Source of the DNA: Methanosarcinales archaeon
GTDB taxonomy: Archaea > Halobacteriota > Methanosarcinia > Methanosarcinales > Methanosarcinaceae
Direction: 5' to 3'
DNA length: 39,078 nt
Assembly (NCBI GenBank): GCA_031260345.1
Contig: JAIRKA010000027.1
Coordinates: 1-39,078, forward strand
The stretch's first letter is position 1; the number at the start of each line of letters is the position of its first letter. Shown here in pieces: positions 25,782 through 34,275 of the stretch. The position numbers and the translations under genes are program-made. The notes under the pieces were generated by a model. It saw nothing but the letters and a program-made list of their open reading frames with translations. It made no database searches and was not told the origin of the DNA.

Positions 25782-28193
25782 TTACTTTCCTTCTTCATCC
25801 TCTTCATCTTCTCTTCTTCTATACAAAATGAAAAAGATAAACAGACCGATGGCTGCTCCGAATAAAAGAATCACCAAATACCATCCGGAAGAATCCTCTT
25901 CAGGAGCAGTTCCGCTGCCGTTTGAGTCATTCCCGGGCGGAGTCGGAGGAGGGACGGTTCCATTGCCTGTACCGTTGTCGGGAGGTGTGACCGTTCCATT
26001 ATCTGTGCCGTTGCCGGGCGGGACGATAGTTCCATTGCCGGTTCCGTTGCCACCGCCGCCCGTACCATTATCTGTGCCGTTGCCGCCACCCGTACTTCCA
26101 TTTCCTGGTTCCCATTGGGCAAACAAAACGACACTGGAAGTCATTAAGCAAATATCTCCCGGCTGATATGATGCTCCGGGAACCCTTGTATCTATTCCTC
26201 CTCTTGAAGCATTATTCAGGCCGAAAAGTGCCGCGATTCTGTCCCAAAGATTTGAAAAGATATTGGAAGGCCTCGTTTCAGTATTTTCCGGCAGATATCT
26301 GGTGTCTTTTACAGTGCTCCAGCCTCTGAAAGTGTAACCTTCTTTTGCCAAATCGCTGGGGCCGAGAACTGTCGCGTTTTCTTCAAAAAGATAAATCATT
26401 GAGTCAACGGGGGCGCTGCCTGACGTATGACCGTTGCCGTCATAAATGACTAAATAATTCGGCATTAAGTATGTGGCATCCGCCACAACATAAGCGTATC
26501 CGAGATTGGAATTTACATTCCATGTATGAACAGGCAGCAGAAATCTGCCGTAAGAGTTTAAAGTCCAAATGTTTGCGTCAAATGTTGACCAAATGGAGTT
26601 GGCAGGATAAGAGCGCCAAACATCTTCGGAAGTAACGAAGGTCACTGCACTGTAATTTGTAAGAGTTCCGACCTCACCGTTTACAGAAATTTTGTTCCAA
26701 ACAAACAAATTATCCAATGTGAGCGAAAGCATGACTGCCCCAAAATCACTACGAGCATTCTCCGTTGTTCCGTTAACAAAATTATTTAGGATCATAATGT
26801 TGCTGATTTCACCGCCGCGTGCCCGACCTGCAAAACCGCCGGTCATATTAGCCCCTTCAACATTTCCTGTCGTGAAGGCGTTGGAAATAGTTGAACCCTG
26901 TATATAGCCTGCAAAACCGCCGACTGAACTATTTCCACTTACATTTCCTGCCGCAAAGGAGTTGGAAATAGTTGAACTGAATGCATAGCCTGCAAAACCG
27001 CCGACTGAATCATTCCCACTTACATTTTCGGTAGCGAAGGAGTTTGAAACAGTTGAAGCATCTACCTGACCTCCAAAACCGCCGACCCAATCCAATCCGC
27101 TTACATTTCCGATAGCGGAGGAGTTTGAAACAGTTGAGCGGGATATAATACCTGCAAAGCCGCCGACTGAATTTCCACTCCCATTTACATTTCCGGCAGC
27201 GGAGGAACTTAAAGCAGTTGAATTATTTACTATACTGCCCGCAAAACCGCCGACTCGAGTCAATCCGCTTACATTTCCCGTAGCGGTGGAATTTGAAACT
27301 GTTGAATTATTTGCTATATTACCCGCAAAACCGCCGATATTCCTTTCCCCACTTACATTTCCAGCCGCGAAGGAGTTGGAAAGGGTTGAATTGAATGCAA
27401 AGCCTGCAAAACCGCCAACCTCATATTTTCCATTTACATTTCCTGTAAAAGAGGAGTTGGAGATGGTTGAACTGAGTGCCTGGCCCGCAAAACCGCCGAT
27501 ATTCATTTCTCCACTTACACTTCCTGCCGCAGAGGAGTTGGAAAGGGTTGAATTGAATGCATAGCCTGCAAAACTGCCGGTATTCCTTTCTCCGCCACTT
27601 ACATTTCCTGTGAAAGAGGAGTTGGAAAGAGTTGAATTACCTAACTCGCCCACAAAACCGCCGGTATTAATCTCTCCACTTATGTCTCCCGTAATGAAGA
27701 TGTTATCAAAAGTCGTATTATTTGCATAACCTGTAAGAATTCCGGAATATTGATTGGGTGATTGAACGACTGCAGATTCAAATGTTAAATTGGTAATAAA
27801 AGCACCGTTTGTACTGGAAAAAAAACCGCTGACGCGGTATGTTGAATTAATTGTCAAATTTGAAATTGTTTTCCCGTTTCCGTCCAGCCCTCCCGTAAAC
27901 GGATCCGGGTTGATTAGTTGGGCTCCGATCGGCGTCCATTCCCCTGTCAGCGTAATATTTTGACCCAGAATAAAGTAGCCGTCAAGATGTGAATTGATTG
28001 CCGCTAAGTCAGCGGCATCTTCAATGATAAAAGGATTTTGTGGCGTGCCGTCGCCGCCGCCGAAAACACCATTGGCGGCGTGTGCTCCACCAACGAATGA
28101 AAATAAGATAATCAATGATGCAAGAATCAGAAAAATGTATTTTATAAAGCGATGAGTATCCAAATTGGATTGCAATGAGTGATTGAATGCCAT
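25782..28193 (-). CDS. GLUG-repeat surface protein 2 with InlB-type repeat and C-terminal anchor
   Basis: An 803-residue paralogue of the protein at 13938-16313 with the same architecture. The signal peptide is FIKYIFLILASLIILFSFVGGAHA. About 14 GLUG-type repeats follow (GGFAGYAFNSTLSNSSAAGSVSG), then the InlB-type repeat (IYDGNGHTSGSAPVDS, FRGWSTVKDTRYLPEN, VVLFAQWEPG), a long NGT-rich linker, and a membrane helix (WYLVILLFGAAIGLFIFFILY) with a charged tail RRREDEEDEEGK. GGAGG lies seven bases before the ATG. Leader and linker are the most similar to the paralogue, while repeats differ in order and number. Expected at the cell surface as adhesin or sheath-like protein; partner unknown. Confidence 0.88.
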   Translation of the reverse strand: MAFNHSLQSNLDTHRFIKYIFLILASLIILFSFVGGAHAANGVFGGGDGTPQNPFIIEDAADLAAINSHLDGYFILGQNITLTGEWTPIGAQLINPDPFTGGLDGNGKTISNLTINSTYRVSGFFSSTNGAFITNLTFESAVVQSPNQYSGILTGYANNTTFDNIFITGDISGEINTGGFVGELGNSTLSNSSFTGNVSGGERNTGSFAGYAFNSTLSNSSAAGSVSGEMNIGGFAGQALSSTISNSSFTGNVNGKYEVGGFAGFAFNSTLSNSFAAGNVSGERNIGGFAGNIANNSTVSNSTATGNVSGLTRVGGFAGSIVNNSTALSSSAAGNVNGSGNSVGGFAGIISRSTVSNSSAIGNVSGLDWVGGFGGQVDASTVSNSFATENVSGNDSVGGFAGYAFSSTISNSFAAGNVSGNSSVGGFAGYIQGSTISNAFTTGNVEGANMTGGFAGRARGGEISNIMILNNFVNGTTENARSDFGAVMLSLTLDNLFVWNKISVNGEVGTLTNYSAVTFVTSEDVWRSYPANSIWSTFDANIWTLNSYGRFLLPVHTWNVNSNLGYAYVVADATYLMPNYLVIYDGNGHTSGSAPVDSMIYLFEENATVLGPSDLAKEGYTFRGWSTVKDTRYLPENTETRPSNIFSNLWDRIAALFGLNNASRGGIDTRVPGASYQPGDICLMTSSVVLFAQWEPGNGSTGGGNGTDNGTGGGGNGTGNGTIVPPGNGTDNGTVTPPDNGTGNGTVPPPTPPGNDSNGSGTAPEEDSSGWYLVILLFGAAIGLFIFFILYRRREDEEDEEGK
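25930..26100. repeat. Minisatellite encoding the NGT-rich linker of surface protein 2
   Basis: Repeated units built on ccgttgccgggcgg, ccattgcctgt and ccattatctgt encode runs of GNGT, DNGT and PPGNGT. The unit order differs from that in surface protein 1, consistent with repeat turnover. Confidence 0.5.
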
Positions 28194-28254
28194 ATTTTAT
28201 CCTCCGAATTTATCCTCCAAAAAGTCGGATATTAAAATAAATATGGCATTCAAT
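28182..28254. promoter_or_regulatory. 16-bp inverted repeat covering start codon and promoter of surface protein 2
   Basis: The minus-strand start region AAATATGGCATTCAAT (28182-28197) has a perfect inverted copy at 28239-28254, just downstream of a TATA-like ttatatatat (about 28254-28263). The 41-base spacer holds the GGAGG site and a second upstream GGAGG. If both arms are transcribed the hairpin would hide the start codon; if transcription starts after the upstream arm it is a DNA-level element only. Confidence 0.5.
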
Positions 28255-28330
28255 ATATATAACGTTTATAATATTTTTATTATGTTATGCGCCGATGAAT
28301 CCAAAAATAAAAAATCTAAACGGATAGCGG

Positions 28331-28534
28331 TTAAACCTCATATCCGGCATTTGCGATCGCTTTTTTCAAAACACTGAGTGAAGTTCTGAAATAATCGTAT
28401 TCGACTGTTACTTCACTTTTTTCAATATTAACCGTTGCCTTTGAAACGCCGTCAATATTTTTTAATGCGTCTTCAACTCTTCTTTGGCAGTGACCGCAGG
28501 TCATGCCGCCGACTTTAAAAGTGGCTGTTTCCAT
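28331..28534 (-). CDS. copZ: CopZ-like heavy-metal-associated (HMA) copper chaperone
   Basis: A 67-residue ferredoxin-like HMA domain with the metal site GGMTCGHC at residues 9-16. It would carry Cu(I) to the ATPase encoded 49 bases upstream on the same strand. Length and motif are typical. A ribosome site (GCAGGAGATAATAAATT) precedes the ATG. Likely cotranscribed with copA. Confidence 0.93.
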   Translation of the reverse strand: METATFKVGGMTCGHCQRRVEDALKNIDGVSKATVNIEKSEVTVEYDYFRTSLSVLKKAIANAGYEV

Positions 28535-28583
28535 AATTTATTATCTCCTGCTTGAATGAATTGACTTTTAAGTAAATTTGTTT

Positions 28584-30881
28584 TTATTTATCCGGTTTTT
28601 CGGAAAGTGCTTCCGTGCTGAATTTCGGTTTGAAAAATCTCAGGCGGAGCGCGTTTGTGACAACGAACAATGAAGACAAACTCATTGCGGCGGCCGCAAA
28701 CATCGGACTGAGCCTCCATCCGAAAAACGGATAGAAGAGGCCGGCTGCGAGCGGAATGCCTAATATGTTGTAGAAAAACGCCCAGAACAAATTTTGTTTG
28801 ACGTTTCGAATCGTTGCGCGCGACAGCTTAAAAGCCGTTACGGCATCCATCAGATCACTTTTCATCAATACGATATCCGCACTTTCGATGGCAACATCCG
28901 TTCCCGCGCCGATTGCGATGCCGACATCTGCGCGCGCAAGCGCCGGCGCATCGTTGATGCCGTCGCCGATCATAGCGACTTTTTTTCCTTTTTCCTGCTG
29001 CTTCCGGACGACTTCTTCTTTGCCTTCCGGTAAAACGCCTGCGATGACGTGATCAATTCCCAGCTGCCTCGCAATTGCGTTTGCCGTTCTTTCGTTGTCG
29101 CCCGTCAGTAAAATGACGTCAGCGCCCATGCTTTTGAATTCTGCAACGGCGCGCCTGCTGGTCGGTTTGATGACATCGGCAATTGAAATGATGCCGAGCA
29201 GCTGATTATTCTTCGCGAAATAAAGCGGCGTTTGACCGCTTTTGGCAATTTCATCGGAAACGGAAGAGACGGAGTCCGATAAAATATCGATACCTTTTAC
29301 CGCCATCATTTTTGCGTTGCCCGCTAAAACGCGTTCGCCTGAAACGGAAGCTTCAATGCCGTGACCCGCGGTCTGCTTAAAATCAGCGGCCTGAACCGGA
29401 AGGAGATTCATTGCCGCCGCTTTTTCGACAATTGCATTGGCAAGCGGGTGTTCCGATAATTTTTCAACGGACACGGCGTAAGTCATCAGCTCTTCCGGTG
29501 TCACGCCGTCTGCCGGATAAATGCCTGTGACGGATGGTTTTCCGACGGTGACGGTTCCCGTTTTGTCCAAAATGACAACACTTGCCTTATGTGCCGTTTC
29601 AATGCTTTCAGCGTTTCTGAATAAGATGCCGTTTTCAGCGCCTTTCCCTGTTCCGACCATGATGGCTGTCGGCGTGGCAAGTCCGAGCGCGCACGGGCAG
29701 CTGATAACCAAAACGGTAATGCCGAAGGAAAGTGCGAAATTGAGCGGGTAGCCGAGCAGCAGCCAAACAGCCGTCGCCAAAATCGCAATCGAAATGGCGA
29801 TCGGAACGAAAACGGCGCTGACGCGGTCCGCCAATTTGGAAATCGGCGCTTTGCTCGCGCTTGCTTCTTCGACCAAACGGATAATCTGTGAAAGCGTTGT
29901 GTCTTCGCCGACGCGGACGGCTGTCATCTTAATGAAACCGGATCGGCTGACGGTTGCGCCCGTGACGCTGTCACCGGCCGTTTTTTCAACGGGGATGCTT
30001 TCACCGGTAATTGCGGATTCGTCGATCGCTGCCGATCCTTCAATGATTTTACCGTCAACCGGAACGCTGCTGCCGGTTTTAACGATCAGGACATCACCGA
30101 CAGCAACGTCCGAGACGGGAATTTCAGCTTCGATGCCGTCTTTTTCAATCCAAGCGGTTTTCGGAGTCAAATCCAAAAGTCTTGTAATCGCTTCGCTTGT
30201 TTTTCCTTTGGAGCGGCTTTCAAGATATTTGCCGGCCGCAACCAACGTCAGAATCATTCCGGCCGCTTCGAAATATATGTCCATGTGGTAGCGTTCAACA
30301 AGCGCGAAATCCTGAACGGCAAGACCGTACCCCATTTGAACGATTGCGTAAATGCCGTAAATAATCGCGGCGGACGTTCCGATTGCAATAAGCGTCTCCA
30401 TTACAGGCGCGCGTTTCATCAGGCTTTTGAATCCGATGATGAAATACTGGCGGTTGAGGTAAGCGATTGAGAGCGTCAGAAGAAACTGAGCCATGCCGAA
30501 AGCGATGGCATTCTCAAGGCCGCTCAAAAAGGATGGAAGCGGAAGGCCAAGCATTGATCCCATTGCAATATACATCAGCGGAATCAGAAAAATAATGGAC
30601 CAAATCAAGCGGGTTTTCATTTGCTCGGCTTCAGCTGCCGCCGGATTTGCTGCCGCGCCTGTACTGCCTGCTTGCCCCTGTGATTTTGCGGATTTTGAGT
30701 CAGCCGGAAGCGCGCCGTAGCCGGCATCCGTCACGGTTTTAATGATATCCGCTTCGCCGACGGCGGCTTCATCATATTCAACGGTCATTGAATTTTGAAG
30801 AAGATTAACCGATACGCTTTTGACACCGCTTAATTTGCTGACGGCTTTTTCAACGTGGCTGCTGCAAGAAGAACAAGTCAT
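28584..30881 (-). CDS. copA: Copper-transporting P1B-type ATPase (CopA)
   Basis: ATP-driven Cu(I) exporter in the cytoplasmic membrane. From the ATG at 30881 the 765-residue protein begins inside an HMA domain (MTCSSC). It has TGES at 292-295, the intramembrane CPC site at 395-397, the phosphorylated DKTGT at 439-443, SEHPLANAI, and GDGINDAPALA. Eight membrane helices are expected. Ten codons upstream in the same frame read I-K-Q-K-F-S-V-T-G before MTCSSC. They begin with ATC seven bases after a perfect GGAGG, and no ATG, GTG or TTG is available there. So either ATC is the start, or the ancestral ATG was lost and translation begins at 30881 with a clipped first strand. Confidence 0.96.
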   Translation of the reverse strand: MTCSSCSSHVEKAVSKLSGVKSVSVNLLQNSMTVEYDEAAVGEADIIKTVTDAGYGALPADSKSAKSQGQAGSTGAAANPAAAEAEQMKTRLIWSIIFLIPLMYIAMGSMLGLPLPSFLSGLENAIAFGMAQFLLTLSIAYLNRQYFIIGFKSLMKRAPVMETLIAIGTSAAIIYGIYAIVQMGYGLAVQDFALVERYHMDIYFEAAGMILTLVAAGKYLESRSKGKTSEAITRLLDLTPKTAWIEKDGIEAEIPVSDVAVGDVLIVKTGSSVPVDGKIIEGSAAIDESAITGESIPVEKTAGDSVTGATVSRSGFIKMTAVRVGEDTTLSQIIRLVEEASASKAPISKLADRVSAVFVPIAISIAILATAVWLLLGYPLNFALSFGITVLVISCPCALGLATPTAIMVGTGKGAENGILFRNAESIETAHKASVVILDKTGTVTVGKPSVTGIYPADGVTPEELMTYAVSVEKLSEHPLANAIVEKAAAMNLLPVQAADFKQTAGHGIEASVSGERVLAGNAKMMAVKGIDILSDSVSSVSDEIAKSGQTPLYFAKNNQLLGIISIADVIKPTSRRAVAEFKSMGADVILLTGDNERTANAIARQLGIDHVIAGVLPEGKEEVVRKQQEKGKKVAMIGDGINDAPALARADVGIAIGAGTDVAIESADIVLMKSDLMDAVTAFKLSRATIRNVKQNLFWAFFYNILGIPLAAGLFYPFFGWRLSPMFAAAAMSLSSLFVVTNALRLRFFKPKFSTEALSEKPDK

Positions 30882-30979
30882 TCCCGTGACGCTGAACTTT
30901 TGTTTGATTTTTAGGCCTCCGCATTCGTTTTAAATTTTTCGGGCTCCAAGTTTCTAAGTCAGTTAAGAACTTAACGGAA

Positions 30980-31456
30980 TTAAAAAATGTTGTATCCCAT
31001 ATGCATAAGGAAGACGACGAATACAAATCGGATTAAATTTCCGATCGTAACGAGAATCGTAAATGGTTTGAAATTATATCTGACCATGCCTGCAACAAAT
31101 GCAATTGCGTGTCCGATAAATGGAACAGATGTAAACAGCAACGACCAAGCGCCGTATTTTTCAAATCTTTTGGAGGCTTTATCCAAATCTTTTTGACTGA
31201 TCAGTTCAAATCTGCGAAACACTTTTCGAATTCCCATCCGCCCCAAAACATATGTCGGCATCGATCCGAGCGTATTTCCCACCGTCGCAACAAGGATGAT
31301 CAAAAACAAATTATGCGTTCGCAGCATAATCAATATTAAAGGCTCGGGGATACCGAGAGGAATAACAGAGCCTCCCATAAACGATACGATAAATAAGCTG
31401 ATGTAACCATAATTATTTAAAAAATCAGAAATTATCGACACTATCGTTTCAAACAT
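30980..31456 (-). CDS. DedA/VTT-family membrane protein (SNARE-associated, YqaA-like)
   Basis: A 158-residue membrane protein of the VTT/DedA family, which includes lipid scramblase- and flippase-like members. It has the family's re-entrant-loop pattern: GGSVIPLGIPEPLILIML (~29-46), a GNTLGSMPTYVLGRMG segment (~60-75) and a FIGHAIAFVAGMVRYNF segment (~113-129). Shorter than E. coli DedA (about 220) but similar to the YqaA subgroup. It lies 71 bases upstream of copA's reading frame on the same strand, so may be cotranscribed; a functional link with copper is not established. Confidence 0.85.
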   Translation of the reverse strand: MFETIVSIISDFLNNYGYISLFIVSFMGGSVIPLGIPEPLILIMLRTHNLFLIILVATVGNTLGSMPTYVLGRMGIRKVFRRFELISQKDLDKASKRFEKYGAWSLLFTSVPFIGHAIAFVAGMVRYNFKPFTILVTIGNLIRFVFVVFLMHMGYNIF

Positions 31457-31582
31457 AACTTTTTCTATCCCGAAAATTCAAAACTTTATTGTATGCTTGA
31501 TAACTTTTATTGATAAGATATAAAATGTCGGTTTTTTCCGGTTTTCATGACAAAAAATGAGAATTATGCCGATATAAAAATT

Positions 31583-31613
31583 AAAAAACCGGAAACAGAA
31601 AAATCCGTTTCCG
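31583..31613 (-). terminator. Terminator of the CBS-domain gene pair
   Basis: Minus-strand stem cggaaac / gtttccg with a ten-base loop, followed by six T. It is placed downstream of the CBS gene at 31774 and its tail of tandem repeats. Confidence 0.6.
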
Positions 31614-31628
31614 TTTTATTTTGTTCTT

Positions 31629-31652
31629 TGGCCGGTCCGAAGGAGCAGCCAA
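31629..31652. repeat. Mosaic intergenic repeat, A module
   Basis: ggccggtccgaaggagcagc, an A module with one arm partly decayed. A residual D-like actccaagagg follows at about 31665. Confidence 0.5.
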
Positions 31653-31709
31653 TCATTAATTAATACTCCAAGAGGTTTTTATTTATTTTTTGTTTCACTC
31701 AAACATTAA

Positions 31710-31795
31710 TCCAATGTCGGAATGGATCCAACATTAGAATTAATCTAATGTCGGAATGGATCCAACATTGGAATCAGTCCAACGTCGGAATCGCC
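31710..31795. repeat. 34-bp tandem repeat at the 3' end of the CBS gene
   Basis: On the minus strand, a unit starting attccgacgttggactgatt recurs about 2.5 times. The first unit contains the last codons (I-P-T-L-D) and stop of the CBS protein at 31774. Later units lie outside and have diverged slightly. It looks like local duplication of the gene's own end. Confidence 0.6.
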
Positions 31796-32559
31796 AAAAG
31801 CAAGCTCCGGCGCGTGATAATTCCGACCAGTTTTTCATTGTCATCTACGATCGGAACGATACCGATGTTTTTGGCAACCATGCAATTGACAATCTGCTTG
31901 GTCGGCGTTGTCGGCTTCGCCGTCAGCGGGCTTCTGGACATGACATCGGCGACAAGAAGAGTTTTGACCTGCGCATCCTGGTGGTTGTCGGGAACATTGT
32001 CTTTGAATTCTTGGAAAGCAACGGCAATATCGCGCTCAGATATGATTCCGACAAGCTTTCCGCTTTCCATGACCGGAATTCTTCCGATGTTGTTTTCAAG
32101 CATCAAATAACGGGCGTGAACCAAACGCTCGCTGGAGTTGACGGTAATGATTGTCCTGTCGAACATGACGTCTCCGGCCTGGCCGCCGAAATCGTAAGAG
32201 GCGATCAGTTCATTTGGAGTAATCCAGCCGAGAACATCTTTTTCGTTTTCCGAGACCAAAAGCACGCCGCCTTTTTCTTTCAGAATTTTTGCGGCGACGG
32301 CGAATTTTGTGGCAGGCTTAACGAATGTATAATTATCCGTCGTCGCCGTAACCACGGGGAGAGAGGAGGCAGGCTTTGTTGTTCTTTTCGTTCCAAGCTC
32401 CTTGGCAAGATTGCGCATCGTCAAAATGCCCGTCACTCCCCCGTTGTGCGTAACAAGAAGGCGTCGGGTATTTTTCTTTTCCATTATACCAAGCGCGTTT
32501 GAAATCTTTGCCGATTTATCAATTGTCGGCGGAGCGACCATGATATCTTTAACCTGCAT
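31774..32559 (-). CDS. Four-CBS-domain regulatory protein A
   Basis: A 261-residue protein made only of CBS domains (four, as two Bateman modules). Segments include VKDIMVAPPTIDKSAKISNALGIMEKKNTRRLLVTHNGGVTGILTMRNLAKEL and LVADVMSRSPLTAKPTTPTKQIVNCMVAKNIGIVPIVDDNEKLVGIITRRSLL, the classical repeated pattern. Such modules bind adenosine nucleotides or S-adenosylmethionine and sense energy status; the target is unknown. AAGGTG precedes the ATG. It lies 89 bases downstream of a second CBS gene on the same strand and has its own tandem-repeat 3' end and terminator. Confidence 0.9.
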   Translation of the reverse strand: MQVKDIMVAPPTIDKSAKISNALGIMEKKNTRRLLVTHNGGVTGILTMRNLAKELGTKRTTKPASSLPVVTATTDNYTFVKPATKFAVAAKILKEKGGVLLVSENEKDVLGWITPNELIASYDFGGQAGDVMFDRTIITVNSSERLVHARYLMLENNIGRIPVMESGKLVGIISERDIAVAFQEFKDNVPDNHQDAQVKTLLVADVMSRSPLTAKPTTPTKQIVNCMVAKNIGIVPIVDDNEKLVGIITRRSLLLAIPTLD

Positions 32560-32648
32560 ATTATTTTCACCTTCTGTGATTGATTTGTACTTTTCGGTTA
32601 ACTTATATCGTTTTTAATACGAAATATGAATTTTCTTGTTCTCTACAC

Positions 32649-33482
32649 TTAAGTTTCATGGTTTTCAGCAAGCCATCTCAAAATATCATTTTTCGAAATC
32701 ATGCCGGAAACTTTTCCGTTTTTGGTGACCGGAAGAGAGACGACACTGTTGTCAATGATTTTTTTAGCGGCGCTTGCAATGGATTCGCTGACATCTGCGG
32801 TAACGATGCTTGTCATGATGTCTTCTGCGATAAACGGGACATCCAACGCGTATCTTGCTGCTTTGGAGGAGGATTTCTTGGAACCTCGAATGCTTCTTTT
32901 ACCGTCCGCGCCGATCAGCTCGCTTGCGGAAAGATCTTTCACGGACACGATGCCGACCGCTTTTTCGTGGTTGTCCATGACAATGACTTTTTGGACATCA
33001 TTCTTGTCCATTTCACCAATAACATGATTGAGCGTATGCCTTGAGTTGACGGTGACCGCTTTTCCTGTCATGGCATCGCTGACCTGTCCGTTTACAGCGC
33101 TTTCGGCAGCATATCGAATTAAATCTGTTTTTGAAACGATACCGACAACCGATTTTTCAAAGATTGGGATGTGATCAATGTTTTTCTCAACCATCAGCTT
33201 GGCGGCTTCCGCAGCCGTCGCGTTCGGCGAAAGCGTCAAAACATCAGCGGTCATGACTGATTTGATTGGAATTTGGTCAATCGGCCTTCGCTTCCAAGCC
33301 GCTTCTTCTTCAAAGAGCTTCATGTTCAAGTCGGACTTGGTAAAGATGCCTAGAATCAACGGATCATCTACGATCAATATTGAACCGACTTTATATTTCA
33401 TCATAAGATTTCGCGCATGTGCAACTGTTTCATCAGGCTCAACAATATAAACCGGCGAACTCATGATATTTTTCATTTTCAT
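32649..33482 (-). CDS. Four-CBS-domain regulatory protein B
   Basis: A 277-residue CBS-only protein: MKMKNIMSSPVYIVEPDETVAHARNLMMKYKVGSILIVDD, then IKSVMTADVLTLSPNATAAEAAKLMVEKNIDHIPIFEKSVVGIVSK, and two further units. The perfect GGAGG seven bases before the ATG fixes the start. Paired with protein A at 31774; together they probably make a nucleotide-sensing pair with an unknown partner. Ligand cannot be told from sequence. Confidence 0.9.
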   Translation of the reverse strand: MKMKNIMSSPVYIVEPDETVAHARNLMMKYKVGSILIVDDPLILGIFTKSDLNMKLFEEEAAWKRRPIDQIPIKSVMTADVLTLSPNATAAEAAKLMVEKNIDHIPIFEKSVVGIVSKTDLIRYAAESAVNGQVSDAMTGKAVTVNSRHTLNHVIGEMDKNDVQKVIVMDNHEKAVGIVSVKDLSASELIGADGKRSIRGSKKSSSKAARYALDVPFIAEDIMTSIVTADVSESIASAAKKIIDNSVVSLPVTKNGKVSGMISKNDILRWLAENHET

Positions 33483-33687
33483 GGACTTTCCTCCTATGCG
33501 ATTTGCACTCTATTTCCGGAAAAGATGAAGCATTTAAATTTAATTATTGATTTTTATTGATTTTTATTGATTTTAAACCGTTTTTTCAAACAATCGGGTG
33601 GCTCAGCGCTGTAAAAGCTGACAGCGAAAGCTCCTTCATTTGAATACGACAGAAATGATTAACTCCGGATCTGATTTCTCAGACATT

Positions 33688-33837
33688 TTAATAATCACTT
33701 CCGCAAATCCGTTTATCGTCAAATTTCAAAACAGAAGGCAGTCGTAATTTACCAACTGCTTTGCGCTTAAACGCGGGTTTGCTGGAATCAGAAATGTCAT
33801 CGAACAAAAATGCTCTGGTATTGGGTTTTTGTGTCAT
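33688..33837 (-). CDS. Small hypothetical protein, 49 residues
   Basis: An ORF on the minus strand starting MTQKPNTRAFLFDDISDS with GGGAG six bases before the ATG. The product is basic in its middle (KPAFKRKAVGKLRLP) and has one Cys near the end; no membrane segment. It lies between rpa and the CBS genes, all minus strand. Coding is supported only by the ribosome site, composition and isolation from the repeats. I do not recognise the family. Confidence 0.45.
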   Translation of the reverse strand: MTQKPNTRAFLFDDISDSSKPAFKRKAVGKLRLPSVLKFDDKRICGSDY

Positions 33838-33970
33838 GTTTCTCCCAAAATTTAATTTCCGGATATGTTATTGATGTCTTGCAAACTTAAATAGTTTTTT
33901 AAATATAATAAAAAAGACGAACTGTCTAAAATAAAAGAGACTGTGAAGCGTTTTAATGATATTCAGAGAG

Positions 33971-34000
33971 TTTTCGTACCCCTTGATTTCGAGTGGAATT
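33971..34000 (-). promoter_or_regulatory. ORB-like element downstream of rpa
   Basis: The minus strand reads ttccactcgaaatcaagggg followed by t, matching the proposed box at 25305-25325 in about 18 of 21 positions. It lies in the gap between the small ORF and rpa, in AT-rich sequence. No initiator gene is adjacent, so its role as an origin element is uncertain. Confidence 0.45.
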
Positions 34001-34170
34001 TTTGAAAAAACGTGATGTTGGAAAGTATTAAAAAGGCGCCATTTTTAAATTTTTGGAATATAAATGGAATGTAATAAAATTGAAAGAATAAACAAGCCAC
34101 GGAACAGGAAAGCAGACAGGAAATAAAATAGCGCAGGCCTGATTTTTGACCGAAAATTTAAAAAAAATCG

Positions 34171-34272
34171 AGCGGCTCGCGCGCGGCGGCAACCGCAAAA
34201 GCCGCGTAAGCGACTTTTCAGCAGACACTGTCCTTCCCCTGCCTCTGATTGACCGCTCCTTCGGACCGGTCA
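34171..34272. repeat. Mosaic intergenic repeat, modules B-A, abutting rpa stop
   Basis: A full B module (agcggctcgcgcgcggcggc, hairpin with aagccgcgtaagcgactttt, tail cagcagacactgtccttccc) followed by a reversed A hairpin (gaccgctcc-ttc-ggaccggtc). The repeat ends directly at the rpa stop codon (34276-34278 on the plus strand). Confidence 0.7.
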
Positions 34273-34275
34273 AAA

